Shown here: positions 38,153 through 47,021 of the stretch, piece after piece
Layout of the letters: every line of letters begins with the position of its first letter
Position numbering within the stretch: the first letter of the stretch is position 1
Origin: Methanolobus mangrovi
GTDB taxonomy: Archaea > Halobacteriota > Methanosarcinia > Methanosarcinales > Methanosarcinaceae
Length of the DNA stretch: 64,000 nucleotides
Assembly (NCBI RefSeq): GCF_031312535.1
Contig: NZ_CP133594.1
Location: 1 to 64,000, forward strand
Direction of reading: 5' to 3'
Notes under the pieces: model-generated
Seen by the model: only the letters and a program-made list of their open reading frames with translations
Told to the model about the DNA's origin: nothing
Database searches by the model: none
Translations under genes and position numbers: made by a program

Positions 38153-39085
38153 TTACACCTCATCAGACAGTGATGATGCTAGCTGACACACGGCTCTCTC
38201 TACGAGTTCCTTTCCGCCCATCTGTACCAGTTCTCTTCCGAGTATCCTGGCATAGTCCTGGTACCGATCAGCCGGGATCACTTCATCAATACGCACATGC
38301 TCAGAGCCATCAAGTGCCAGTACTTCGCAACATACGCTGATCTCATCATCATTGATAAATTGTGCAAAGGAGCCTATGGGTGCTGTACATCCTCCTTCCA
38401 CATCGGTGATCACTATTCGCTCGATCTCGGTCTCGATCCTGGTTCTCTGGTGGTCGAGGTTAGATGTTACTTCTTCAGCCTCGGTTCCGGCAGGAGTGAC
38501 CACGGCAATGGTTCCCTGGTTTGCGGAAGGGCAGAAGAATTGAGGGTCAAGGCGTTCAACGTCCATTTCCCATCCCATTCTCTGAAGACCTGCTTCTGCA
38601 AGCAGGATACCGTCATAAAGACCTTCTTCGAGTTTCCTTATTCTGGTGTTGATATTACCTCTCAGGTCATGAACATGCAGGTCCGGGCGATATCTGAGTA
38701 TCTGCGCTCTTCGGCGCATGGATGTGGTACCAAGTACGGCTCCTTCTGGTAAGTCGTCCATTCTGGTTCCGTCTGTGGTGAGCAGGACATCATACGGTGA
38801 GTCACGCTTTAACACTGCAGAGATGGACAGTTCTTCCGGGCGAACAGTTGGCAGGTCTTTCATGGAGTGGACTGAAATATCGATCTCACCTTCAAGCATC
38901 CTGTCGTCCAGTTCCCTGACAAATGCACCGACACCGGCAACCTCATGCAATGGTCTGTCTGTGAAGGTGTCGCCTGATGTTGTGATAATTTTTCTGGTAG
39001 TGCTGACTCCGAGTTCTGACAGGAGACCTTCAATGGTCACTGTCTGTGCAAGGGCCAAGGCACTCCCGCGGGTTCCTATTATCAT
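38153..39085 (-). CDS. hemC: Hydroxymethylbilane synthase (porphobilinogen deaminase)
   Basis: It joins four porphobilinogens into hydroxymethylbilane. The 310-residue protein begins MIIGTRGSALALAQT, has SVHSMKDLPT (about 71-80) and GTTSMRRRAQ for substrate phosphate binding, and Cys233 in GGCTAPIG, which carries the dipyrromethane cofactor. Eleven to 13 nt separate it from hemL upstream. Confidence 0.96.
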   Translation of the reverse strand: MIIGTRGSALALAQTVTIEGLLSELGVSTTRKIITTSGDTFTDRPLHEVAGVGAFVRELDDRMLEGEIDISVHSMKDLPTVRPEELSISAVLKRDSPYDVLLTTDGTRMDDLPEGAVLGTTSMRRRAQILRYRPDLHVHDLRGNINTRIRKLEEGLYDGILLAEAGLQRMGWEMDVERLDPQFFCPSANQGTIAVVTPAGTEAEEVTSNLDHQRTRIETEIERIVITDVEGGCTAPIGSFAQFINDDEISVCCEVLALDGSEHVRIDEVIPADRYQDYARILGRELVQMGGKELVERAVCQLASSLSDEV

Positions 39086-39098
39086 GTTGGTTCACCAC

Positions 39099-40364
39099 TC
39101 ATCTGAGATTTGCTTCGTAAGCAAGTAGTGTTTTCTCAATGTCGTCTTCAGTGTGGGCAGTTGAAATGAAATTAGTTTCAAACTGTGATGGTGGTAGGAA
39201 AACACCGCTTTCAAGCATCTTGAAGAAGAATTTCAGGTATCCTTCTTTATCGCATTTGAGGACATCCTGGTAGTTCAGTGGTTTATCACCAAAGAATATC
39301 TTGAACATGGATGCAATACCAACGACATTATAATCAAGTCCCATGTCTGCAACGAGCTCAGACAACCTGCTTCTCATCATGTCACCGGTTGCGTTGAGAT
39401 TTTTATGAACTTCTTCCTTCTCAAGTACATCAAGAACTGTAAGTCCTGCTGCAACTGATGCCGGACTTCCGCTGAAGGTTCCTGCCTGGTACACACTTCC
39501 GGAAGGTGCTATCATCTCAATGATCTCTTTCTTTCCTCCGAAAACACCTATTGGAAGTCCGCCGCCTATGATCTTTCCAAGGGTTGTCATATCGGGGGTT
39601 ACGCCGAAGTATTCCTGTGCTCCGCCCATTGCGAGCCTGAATCCGGTGATGACTTCATCGAAAATAAGGACTACATCGTTCTCTTCGGTGACCTTGCGTA
39701 CATCCTTCAGGTAATCTCCTTCAGGAAGCACAGGTCCGATATTACCCATAACCGGTTCCATTATGAGTGCAGCAACTTCATCCTGGTTCTTTTCAATTAC
39801 CGCTGTAAGTGCTTCGATATCGTTGAATGGTATCTGAAGTGTATTCTTTGTAAAGTCCTCTGGTATTCCAAGTGAATCAGGTTTTCCGAGTGTTGTTGCT
39901 CCAGAGCCTGCTTTAACAAGTACTGCATCGTGTGCTCCGTGGAACCCGCCTTCTATCTTAATGAATTTGTTCTTGCCGGTGAATCCCCTTGCTGCACGTA
40001 GTGCGCTCATGGTGGCTTCGGTTCCTGTGGATACGAACCTGAGCATGTCAATACTTGGGTACAATCCTGCTATTTTCTCTGCAAGATTTACCTCAAGTTC
40101 GGTTGGTGTTCCGTATAACCATCCTTTGTCAAGCTGGGAAACTATTGCCTGCTTGATCTGTGGGTGGGAGTGTCCGAGTATGTTCGGACCGTATGCGAGA
40201 CAGTAATCGATGTACTCATTCCCATCGATATCAGTTATCTTTGAACCACTTGCTGATTCTGTATAGAATGGGTATGGTTTGATAGCTCGCACAGGACTGC
40301 TTACTCCTCCTGGGAGGAGGGTCCTTGCTTTATTGTATAACTCTCTGGACTTATCTAAAGACAT
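39099..40364 (-). CDS. hemL: Glutamate-1-semialdehyde 2,1-aminomutase
   Basis: This PLP enzyme makes 5-aminolevulinate from glutamate-1-semialdehyde, completing the C5 pathway begun by HemA. The 421-residue protein has the class III aminotransferase pattern: [43 protein letters not shown] and the PLP lysine in [14 protein letters not shown]. The ATG at 40364 follows AAGGTG by 7 nt. An in-frame GTG three codons upstream is inside that site. Confidence 0.96.
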   Translation of the reverse strand: MSLDKSRELYNKARTLLPGGVSSPVRAIKPYPFYTESASGSKITDIDGNEYIDYCLAYGPNILGHSHPQIKQAIVSQLDKGWLYGTPTELEVNLAEKIAGLYPSIDMLRFVSTGTEATMSALRAARGFTGKNKFIKIEGGFHGAHDAVLVKAGSGATTLGKPDSLGIPEDFTKNTLQIPFNDIEALTAVIEKNQDEVAALIMEPVMGNIGPVLPEGDYLKDVRKVTEENDVVLIFDEVITGFRLAMGGAQEYFGVTPDMTTLGKIIGGGLPIGVFGGKKEIIEMIAPSGSVYQAGTFSGSPASVAAGLTVLDVLEKEEVHKNLNATGDMMRSRLSELVADMGLDYNVVGIASMFKIFFGDKPLNYQDVLKCDKEGYLKFFFKMLESGVFLPPSQFETNFISTAHTEDDIEKTLLAYEANLR

Positions 40365-40380
40365 AAAAAACACCTTGGAA

Positions 40381-41355
40381 TCATTTTAACATCTGAGCCA
40401 TATCTTTGGCAAAATAGGTAATTATCATATCTGCGCCTGCACGTTTGATTGACAGGAGGGATTCGTACATGGCCTGTTTCTCGTCAAGCCATCCGTTCTG
40501 GGCTGCCGCCTTGAGCATTGCATATTCTCCGCTCACATTGTAGGCTGCGGTTGGCATTTCAAATTCGGTCTTGAGGCGATATATTATATCTAAATAAGGA
40601 AGTGCCGGTTTAACCATAATTATGTCGGCTCCCTCTTCAATATCCAGGGCTGCTTCCATAAGTGCCTCATCAGAGTTGGCAGGATCCATCTGGTGGGATG
40701 ACCTGTCCCCGAAGCAACATCCTGAGCCTGCTGCATCCCTGAAAGGTCCGTAGAATGATGACGAATACTTTGCAGCATAGGACATAATAGGTATATTGTG
40801 GAAATTATTATCATCAAGTGCACTGCGAATTGCGGTTATCATGCCATCCATCATTCCTGATGGTGCCACCATGTCAGCACCGGCTTTTGCATGGCTTACA
40901 GCGGTCTTTCCCAACAAAGGTAATGTTGGATCGTTCATGATCTCTTCTGTATCATAGTCCACCATTCCGCAGTGTCCGTGGCTGGTGTACTCGCAGAGGC
41001 AGACATCGGTTATCACAAGCATATCCTTGCCAAGTTCATTCTTGATCTCACGGACAGCACGCTGAACAACATCATCGTCTCCCCATGCAGTACTTCCCTG
41101 CTCATCTTTTGTGGCTGGTATTCCAAAAAGCATCATGGCTGGTATTCCAAGGTCTGCTGCTTCCTTTGCATCGTCGGCGATCATCTCAACAGGAACGTTG
41201 AAGACGCCAGGCATGGATGATACTTCCTGAGGCGAATCTATTGTCTCATTGACAAACACTGGATATATCAGGTCATTGACCGACAACGACGTTTCGCGTA
41301 CCAGGTCTCTGATCTTGCCACTTCTCAGCCTTCTCATTCTGCGCTCGGGGAACAT
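40381..41355 (-). CDS. hemB: Porphobilinogen synthase (ALA dehydratase)
   Basis: It condenses two 5-aminolevulinates into porphobilinogen. The 324 residues include the zinc-binding Cys cluster [13 protein letters not shown], the lysine-containing [19 protein letters not shown], and the Schiff-base lysine in [14 protein letters not shown]. The start [12 protein letters not shown] overlaps the end of hemA by 22 nt, consistent with coupled translation. Confidence 0.96.
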   Translation of the reverse strand: MFPERRMRRLRSGKIRDLVRETSLSVNDLIYPVFVNETIDSPQEVSSMPGVFNVPVEMIADDAKEAADLGIPAMMLFGIPATKDEQGSTAWGDDDVVQRAVREIKNELGKDMLVITDVCLCEYTSHGHCGMVDYDTEEIMNDPTLPLLGKTAVSHAKAGADMVAPSGMMDGMITAIRSALDDNNFHNIPIMSYAAKYSSSFYGPFRDAAGSGCCFGDRSSHQMDPANSDEALMEAALDIEEGADIIMVKPALPYLDIIYRLKTEFEMPTAAYNVSGEYAMLKAAAQNGWLDEKQAMYESLLSIKRAGADMIITYFAKDMAQMLK

Positions 41356-42632
41356 TTTACCATCTCATCCTTTACTTTTGTATTTAAGCTGGATCTACTA
41401 ATGCTAAACAATTTTGCAACCGATTCAAGCAATTCATCATCGCCGATCTCTGCTGCGTATCTCAGGACCTTTGTTGGCTCTGCAAGTATCTTATTGATTA
41501 TTGAGTGGGTGAGGTCTTCAATTATTTTACTCTCAGTTTCACCGATAGTATGGTATGCACTCAATTTAGTTATCGCCTTATCTTTTTCCTGTACTCGAAG
41601 TTTATAGGACTGCGCGTACAGCTCAGATACAAGATGGTCTGCTTTTTGTCTCTTGTACTGTTTTATCAGGAGTCCGAATTCCTCATCAATTATTGCCTGG
41701 ACTTTTTTAGCCTCAGCCATTCTCATTTCGAGGTTCTTTTCATTTATGACTCTCAGGTTATCTATATTATATAGAGTGACGTGGGGTATGTCTGATATTG
41801 AAGGGTCTATATCTCTTGGATTTGCAATGTCAATTAACAGAAGTTCTTTCTCCCTCAAGTCCATTGCTTTTTTGACCTGTTCGTATTTCAGGACATAGTG
41901 TGGTGCACCTGTCGCACTGATCACAACGTCTGCTTTCATTAGATTCGCATCGATCTGGTCGAAGCGAACTGCATGCCCTCCCATCTCGTCCGCAAGCTCC
42001 TTTGCGGCCTCATAAGTGCGGTTTGCGATATACATCAATTCAATTTCCCTATGGGAGAGTGCACGTGTGACGAGTGTGCCCATCTCGCCGGTACCTATGA
42101 CAAGCACCATCTTGTCCTTGAGGTCTCCGACAGTTTCCTCGGCAAGGTCCACAGAAGCTGATGCAATTGATAATGCTCCCCGGTTGATCTCGGTCTCTGT
42201 ACGGACACGTTTTCCAACCTGGATGGCCTTACTGAATGTGGTATCAAGCATTTTTCCGCTAGTTCCAAGGTTCTTTGCCACCTGGTATAGGTCCTTGATC
42301 TGTCCGAGTATCTGGTCTTCGCCAATTATCATTGATTCCAGGCCACATGCCAGCCTTAGCAGGTGCATAATGGATTCTTCATGGTCGAAAAAGTCAATAA
42401 TGTTCGAAGAAAGGCCCATTCTTTTCGCAAACTGGAACAGGACACTGTTTCCTTTGGGTGAAACAATATATATTTCCACACGGTTACAGGTCTTCAATAC
42501 AACACATTCACAGACCAGGTCATTGGAATGCAGGTCTATAAGCATCTTTTCGATGTCCCCGTCCCATGCTTCCTCGATCTCTTCTACAGTTGCTTTGGAA
42601 TGGGTGATCACCATACTGGTTATCTCAGTCAT
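41334..42632 (-). CDS. hemA: Glutamyl-tRNA reductase
   Basis: It reduces Glu-tRNA to glutamate-1-semialdehyde, the entry step of tetrapyrrole synthesis. The 432-residue protein has catalytic Cys49 in [28 protein letters not shown], the NADPH Rossmann motif [12 protein letters not shown], and a C-terminal dimerisation helix. An AGAGGTG site precedes the ATG at 42632. A GTG two codons earlier lies inside that site. Confidence 0.96.
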   Translation of the reverse strand: MTEITSMVITHSKATVEEIEEAWDGDIEKMLIDLHSNDLVCECVVLKTCNRVEIYIVSPKGNSVLFQFAKRMGLSSNIIDFFDHEESIMHLLRLACGLESMIIGEDQILGQIKDLYQVAKNLGTSGKMLDTTFSKAIQVGKRVRTETEINRGALSIASASVDLAEETVGDLKDKMVLVIGTGEMGTLVTRALSHREIELMYIANRTYEAAKELADEMGGHAVRFDQIDANLMKADVVISATGAPHYVLKYEQVKKAMDLREKELLLIDIANPRDIDPSISDIPHVTLYNIDNLRVINEKNLEMRMAEAKKVQAIIDEEFGLLIKQYKRQKADHLVSELYAQSYKLRVQEKDKAITKLSAYHTIGETESKIIEDLTHSIINKILAEPTKVLRYAAEIGDDELLESVAKLFSISRSSLNTKVKDEMVKCSPSAE

Positions 42633-42687
42633 GGGCACCTCTTGTTCAAGCTATGATAATTTGGATGGCAGTGGATCTGGTACATGT

Positions 42688-43362
42688 TCATCTGACTTTC
42701 CTGCTTATTTTCTCTCTTACTATATCCTGTGCTATTTTAAACCCTTTTTCATAGGACTCTTCAAGCGCAGTCCACACATCTTTACTTTCCAGTATATCCC
42801 ACAAGATGTCTTTCCTGTCTCTCTGGTCAGGGACTTCATTTTTCAGGTATGTTCGCATCTCATCCTGTATTTTGATCATATCTGAAAATTCGGGAGTGAT
42901 TATTTTCTCAACCTGCTGCCTTGTGAACCTGGAAAAAGCCGGACTGGATCCGGTTGTTGATATGCCTATGGTGAGTCCGCCTCTTTTTATTACAGCAGGC
43001 ACTGTGACATCACCAATTGCGTCAACCTGGTTTGTCAGAATTCCCAATGATTTAGAAAGCCTGACTATCCTTTCATTTATACTTCTGTCATTGGTGGCCG
43101 GTATCACAAGGAAAGCTTCGTTAATGATGTCCGTGATCTCTTTATCCGTGAGCTTTTCAGCATCAGCTTCGAAGAGTATGACCTCGTTTTTCCGTTCCAT
43201 CTCATAAAAAATATCTGAAAAGCTGCGGCTTACAACCGTAACTTTTGCATATTCAGAGAACAGGTTAGCTTTCCTTTCTCCTACTGATCCACTTCCAAAG
43301 ATGACGATTTTCTTGTCGTTCATATCTATCAGCAGTGGCAGGAAGTGGTTCTTGTCTTTCAT
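42688..43362 (-). CDS. Precorrin-2 dehydrogenase / siroheme synthase (Met8/CysG-N type)
   Basis: The 224-residue protein has an NAD-binding site IVIFGSGSVGERKANLF and a central FLVIPATNDRSINERIV region, then GLTIGISTTGSSPAFSRFTRQQVEK, all typical of CysG N-terminal/Met8 proteins. It oxidises precorrin-2 to sirohydrochlorin and may insert iron to make siroheme, the substrate of AhbA/AhbB next door. GGAGAT precedes the ATG. No methyltransferase domain is fused, so uroporphyrinogen methylation must be done elsewhere. Confidence 0.92.
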   Translation of the reverse strand: MKDKNHFLPLLIDMNDKKIVIFGSGSVGERKANLFSEYAKVTVVSRSFSDIFYEMERKNEVILFEADAEKLTDKEITDIINEAFLVIPATNDRSINERIVRLSKSLGILTNQVDAIGDVTVPAVIKRGGLTIGISTTGSSPAFSRFTRQQVEKIITPEFSDMIKIQDEMRTYLKNEVPDQRDRKDILWDILESKDVWTALEESYEKGFKIAQDIVREKISRKVR

Positions 43363-43422
43363 ATCTCCATCTCCGGAAATGATTGCCTTCTGCTTTTTCT
43401 GTAAGTTAGTTAAAGATTGCGA

Positions 43423-43881
43423 TTACAATCTAACTCCAGTTTTCTTGAATTCTCTGTCACTAAAAAGAAGTTTATAATCTTTAATACTTGTAGCTTCGGA
43501 TATCCTTGATGCAACTTCTTCACAATCTTCTCTTGTGTATGAGTGTACCATCGTGAACAGATTATAGTCCCATCCGGGAGCTCTTGGCCTTTCATAGCAG
43601 TGTGTAACCTCTGGGAAGCCTGCCATTATTGTTCCTACTTCTTCTGTTCTCTCGTCCGGTACGTTCCAGACGCACATGGCGTTTGCAACTATTCCAATAT
43701 CCCTGTGACCAATAGATGCACCGAACCTGCGGATAACCTCTTCTTCCTTCATCTTTTTGAGGCGATCAATGATCTCCTGCTCAGTTATTCCAAGTTCCCC
43801 GGCAATGTCTGCAAATGGTGACCTTTTCAATGGGATACCGTTCTGTGTCATTTTTATTATCTTCTCGTCGATATCATCCAT
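43423..43881 (-). CDS. ahbB: Siroheme decarboxylase subunit (AhbB-type)
   Basis: The Ahb A/B pair removes two acetate carboxyls from siroheme to form 12,18-didecarboxysiroheme. This 152-residue Lrp/AsnC-like protein has an HTH-like N-terminal part (IDEKIIKMTQNGIPL, ITEQEIIDRLKKM) and the family segment RRFGASIGHRDIG, and RAPGWDYNLFTMVHSYT. The ATG at 43881 follows AGGTGA and lies 4 nt after the ahbA stop. Which paralogue is A and which is B is assigned from gene order and remains tentative. Confidence 0.87.
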   Translation of the reverse strand: MDDIDEKIIKMTQNGIPLKRSPFADIAGELGITEQEIIDRLKKMKEEEVIRRFGASIGHRDIGIVANAMCVWNVPDERTEEVGTIMAGFPEVTHCYERPRAPGWDYNLFTMVHSYTREDCEEVASRISEATSIKDYKLLFSDREFKKTGVRL

Positions 43882-43885
43882 ATTA

Positions 43886-44341
43886 TCACCTGATGTCAAA
43901 CTTAACTCCTATCTTGAACAGTCTCTTTGTGGGGAGGTCGATAAATTCAAGCCCGGTTCTCTCACGGAGTTCGTCCAGTATAATGTCTATTCTTTTCCTT
44001 TCGGGTGCAGCTACTGTGAACCAGACATTGTATTTACCTGGTCGAAGGTAGTTATGGGAAACCTCATGATATGCATTGATATAACCTGCAACATCGTCTA
44101 CCATCTCATCAGGAACATTAACTGCTATGAGGGTGCTTGTTCCGCCTACTCCTTTGCGGTTGATGATGGGTCCTATTTTTCTTACTGCCCCTTCATCGTG
44201 TAATCTCTCAAGCCTTTGTATCAGTTCGTCTTCATTGATACCCAGTTCATTTCCCAACGCCTGAAAAGGTTCGGTTTCCATGGGAAAATCGAGTTGTATG
44301 GTATTGAGTATCTTCTTATCAGTTTCATCAAGAACTATCAT
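43886..44341 (-). CDS. ahbA: Siroheme decarboxylase subunit (AhbA-type)
   Basis: The 151-residue paralogue and partner of the next gene: LDETDKKILNTIQLDFPMET, NEDELIQRLERLHDEG, VRKIGPIINRKGVGGTSTL and RPGKYNVWFTVAAPE. Despite its Lrp-like fold, this family acts as an enzyme subunit in the alternative heme pathway rather than as a regulator. It lies 5 nt after ahbD in the same transcript. Confidence 0.87.
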   Translation of the reverse strand: MIVLDETDKKILNTIQLDFPMETEPFQALGNELGINEDELIQRLERLHDEGAVRKIGPIINRKGVGGTSTLIAVNVPDEMVDDVAGYINAYHEVSHNYLRPGKYNVWFTVAAPERKRIDIILDELRERTGLEFIDLPTKRLFKIGVKFDIR

Positions 44342-44346
44342 TCAAA

Positions 44347-45393
44347 TCACTGTTTTTTAGGTACATATATACAGTAGGGCTCTTCCTCAAGATAGTCTCC
44401 TGTGGCAGCATAGGCACGTGCACGGCAGCCTCCGCATACTGTATTATATTCGCATATTCCACATTTTCCTTTTAGTTTGGAAACATCACGCAGGTCATTG
44501 AATACCTTAGAGTTCTCCCAGATATCCTTGAAACTCTGCTCTTTTATGTTTCCAGCCAGTGCAGGGAGGTAACCGCAGGGGAATACATCTCCCGTGCTTG
44601 ATACAAAACAAAATCCAGTTCCTCCGAGACATCCTTTTGTCATTGCCTCGTAACCGTGTGTCTTCACGCTTATCTCAATACCTTCTTTCTCTGCTCTCTG
44701 GCGCATTATCCTGAAATAATGCGGGGCACAGGTGGCTTTGAGCTGGATGCCTGCATCTTTCTGCCTGTCATAGAACCAATTGAGTATTCTCTCATATTCG
44801 ACTGGCGGAATTTCATCGTTTTCAAGCTCTTTTCCTCTTCCGGTGGGTACAAGCAGGAAAATATGAAGGGCATCTGCACCAAGACCTTTTGCCATATCAA
44901 GTATGGCAGGTATTTCGCCGATAGTGCGTTTTGTGATGGTGGGATTTATCTGGAAGCCTATGCCTGCTTTTTTCAGGTTTTCTATGCCTGAGAGTGCCCC
45001 TTCGAATGCTCCGGGCATGCAACGGAAATCATCGTGAGTCTCAGGGCTTGAACCATCAAGACTGATGCTGACTCTCTGTATGCCAACACTTTTGATCTTC
45101 TCAGCCATTTCGTCTGTCACAAGTGTCCCGTTGGTGGCCATAGCCACACGGAGGCCTTTTTCCGTAGCATATTTTGCAATCTCAAATATGTCATCCCTTA
45201 CAAGCGGTTCACCACCACTTAGTATAAGGATTGGGTTTCCCATTTCCTTAATTTCATCTATGAAATGGAGTGCTTCCCTTGTTGTAAGTTCGCCTTCGGG
45301 TTTTTTCTCAGTTGATGAACCTCTGCAATGTTTGCAGGAAAGATTGCATCCAGCTGTTGTTTCCCAGGCTATGAGTCTTGGAGGTTTTGCCAT
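44347..45393 (-). CDS. ahbD: Heme b synthase AhbD (radical SAM, Fe-coproporphyrin decarboxylase)
   Basis: The last enzyme of the alternative heme pathway converts Fe-coproporphyrin III to heme b by oxidative decarboxylation of two propionates. The 348-residue protein begins RLIAWETTAGCNLSCKHCRG (CxxxCxxC for the SAM cluster), has LILSGGEPL, FLLVPTGRGKELE and LKATCAPHYFRIMRQR, and a SPASM domain with TKGCLGGTGFCF, CGYLPALAGN and CGICEYNTVCGGCRARAYA for an auxiliary cluster. It heads the ten-gene operon. A CCTATAAATAAG box near 45430-45441 (minus) implies a short leader with no ribosome-binding site. Confidence 0.93.
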   Translation of the reverse strand: MAKPPRLIAWETTAGCNLSCKHCRGSSTEKKPEGELTTREALHFIDEIKEMGNPILILSGGEPLVRDDIFEIAKYATEKGLRVAMATNGTLVTDEMAEKIKSVGIQRVSISLDGSSPETHDDFRCMPGAFEGALSGIENLKKAGIGFQINPTITKRTIGEIPAILDMAKGLGADALHIFLLVPTGRGKELENDEIPPVEYERILNWFYDRQKDAGIQLKATCAPHYFRIMRQRAEKEGIEISVKTHGYEAMTKGCLGGTGFCFVSSTGDVFPCGYLPALAGNIKEQSFKDIWENSKVFNDLRDVSKLKGKCGICEYNTVCGGCRARAYAATGDYLEEEPYCIYVPKKQ

Positions 45394-45595
45394 AATTGAT
45401 CAGGAGGTATTTTTGTTCGTATGTTTACTTATTTATAGGATGGACCTATACTACTGCACACCCTTATTAATACTTGATTATCAGTTACACCTTATCAATG
45501 TATACATTGGTTCATCCGTGTTCGTTTATTTATATGGGGGCTGGTTTTAATTCAAATGCCAGCCAAAGGTTAACCTGATATAGAGGTGATTCTTT
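45394..45595. promoter_or_regulatory. Divergent promoter region between ahb/hem operon and ccm cluster
   Basis: A minus-strand TATA element near 45430-45441 serves ahbD. A plus-strand TTTATTTATATGG at about 45524-45536 would start a transcript near 45560, upstream of the ribosome-binding site GAGGTG at 45583-45588, so the ccmD-like ORF is within the transcript. Confidence 0.5.
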
Positions 45596-45712
45596 ATAGG
45601 CGCGTTAGAAGTTGCATTCGTAATTACTTGGGTTACATTGTCGGCATATATCGTATATTTATTACGTTCCCGCAAGGGACTACTGCGGAAGTGTCGCCTA
45701 ATGGCAAAATAA
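45596..45712 (+). CDS. ccmD: CcmD-like small membrane protein with apparent ATA start
   Basis: A 38-codon frame encodes one transmembrane helix followed by a basic tail: GALEVAFVITWVTLSAYIVY, then LLRSRKGLLRKCRLMAK. The size, topology and Tyr-Leu-Leu-Arg end of the helix match CcmD, the small subunit that releases heme-loaded CcmE from the CcmABC complex. It lies 20 nt upstream of ccmE, the bacterial ccm gene order. A GAGGTG ribosome-binding site at 45583-45588 is 7 nt before an ATA codon. No ATG, GTG or TTG is available before the helix, so an AUA start is inferred. An unusual start, a mutated start or a chance ORF are the alternatives. Confidence 0.5.
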   Translation: MGALEVAFVITWVTLSAYIVYLLRSRKGLLRKCRLMAK

Positions 45713-45732
45713 TGTCACAATGAGGTGCTTTT

Positions 45733-46113
45733 ATGGATAAAAAACAAAAAACTGTTCTTGCAGTTGTTTTCATTGCCATTATTGGTTTTGTGGGTCTGTG
45801 GAATGTGGACCTTTCACAGGGTTATCTCATGATATCTGAACTTTCATCCAATTCTGATGATTATGTAGGTCGTGACGTTAGCACTATGGGTATGATCAAG
45901 AATGAAACTCTTGATATATCTACAAATGGTACTTCCTTTGTGCTTCAGGATCTTGAGGATCCTTCTTTTGAATTGAATGTCATATATACGGGTTCGCTTC
46001 CAGCTAATGTCGTAGAAGGGCAAAGTATTAGCATAGGTGGAAAAATGGTCTCTAAGGACATGGTCGAGGCTAACCAGTTAGTTGTAAGCTGTCCTTCAAA
46101 GTATTCAGAATGA
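45733..46113 (+). CDS. ccmE: CcmE-type heme chaperone, archaeal CxxxY form
   Basis: The 126-residue protein has an N-terminal membrane anchor (about 5-25) and an OB-fold domain (YVGRDVSTMGMIKNETLDI, SFVLQDLEDPSFELNVIYTG, VVEGQSISIGGKM). Near the C terminus Cys120-Pro-Ser-Lys-Tyr124 gives the CxxxY heme-binding motif known in archaeal CcmE in place of bacterial HxxxY. It carries heme to c-type cytochromes, consistent with a cytochrome-containing methanogen. A GAGGTG site precedes the ATG. The other ccm genes are not in the window. Confidence 0.85.
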   Translation: MDKKQKTVLAVVFIAIIGFVGLWNVDLSQGYLMISELSSNSDDYVGRDVSTMGMIKNETLDISTNGTSFVLQDLEDPSFELNVIYTGSLPANVVEGQSISIGGKMVSKDMVEANQLVVSCPSKYSE

Positions 46114-46126
46114 CTGGGTGGGATAT

Positions 46127-46996
46127 ATGATTCAAATAGATGATCTGGAAGAATACCAACTTATCAGAACCACCAAGGATGAGATAATCCATTCCATGGA
46201 TGATCATTCTCTGATGAAGAAGATGCTTCTGCATATATGTAGTTCCGGTGGCAAGAATATCCGCCCTGTGATGCTGGTATTATGTACGGAGATGTGTGGT
46301 GGAAATCCTGAAAATAGTATCAATGCTGCACTTGCCATTGAGTTCATCCATTCTGCTTCTCTTATTCATGATGATGTGCTTGACGGAGGACTTGTGCGCA
46401 GGGGTGTGGAGTCAGCACACAAAAAATATGGTATACCTGCAGCGATACTTTGCGGGGATTTTTTGATATCAAAGGCTATATCACTGATTTCCGGATATGG
46501 CAATAATGCTGTTAATGAATTCGGCAGGGCTGGTATGTACATGGCCGAAGGCGAAACCATTGACATTTCCAGTGTATGTGAGGAATTCAGGGAAAAGAAT
46601 TATTTTGAGTGCATCAGTAAAAAAACGGGTTCTCTTTTTGCTGCGAGTGCTGCAATAGGTGCGTATGTTGCAGGTGCAGATGAAGAAACTGCCCTGAAGC
46701 TCAGGTCATTTGGTGAGAATGTGGGCAATGCGTACCAGATCGTTGATGATCTGCTTGAGTACCTTGACGAACTAGAAGATAAAAGTTCCACTTATGAGTC
46801 TGTAACATTACCTCTTATTTACATGAGAGTAATGGATCATGATGCGGCTGTGGAAAAGACTCTGCAGCAAGTACGTGATTGTGTGCAGAATGCAAAAGAA
46901 ATCCTTGCTTCTTTCCCCTCTTCTGAAGCACGGGATAAACTGGAGCTTGTAACTGATCTTATTACAGTTGACATGCTCCCGGGGGATCTTATTTAA
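46127..46996 (+). CDS. Polyprenyl diphosphate synthase, possibly for methanophenazine
   Basis: The 289-residue trans-prenyltransferase has SGGKNIRPVMLVL (IPP/allylic site), first Asp-rich motif HDDVLDGGLVRRG, KKTGSLFAAS and second Asp motif YQIVDDLLEYLDE. It elongates isoprenoid diphosphates. The Lys-Asn-Ile-Arg variant and short length differ from the usual archaeal GGPP synthase, and the neighbours (ccmE, radical SAM protein) point to a respiratory lipid, perhaps the geranylfarnesyl side chain of methanophenazine. That link is inference. The ATG at 46127 follows GGGTGGG. A GTG at 46118 is inside that site. Confidence 0.82.
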   Translation: MIQIDDLEEYQLIRTTKDEIIHSMDDHSLMKKMLLHICSSGGKNIRPVMLVLCTEMCGGNPENSINAALAIEFIHSASLIHDDVLDGGLVRRGVESAHKKYGIPAAILCGDFLISKAISLISGYGNNAVNEFGRAGMYMAEGETIDISSVCEEFREKNYFECISKKTGSLFAASAAIGAYVAGADEETALKLRSFGENVGNAYQIVDDLLEYLDELEDKSSTYESVTLPLIYMRVMDHDAAVEKTLQQVRDCVQNAKEILASFPSSEARDKLELVTDLITVDMLPGDLI

Positions 46997-47021
46997 TTTT
47001 ATTAAATTATCAGGTGACTTC

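Noticed and set aside
46968-47021. N-terminal extension of the radical SAM protein from an upstream ATG
   Set aside because: It overlaps the end of the prenyl synthase gene. The ATG at 47022 has a good AGGTGA ribosome-binding site.
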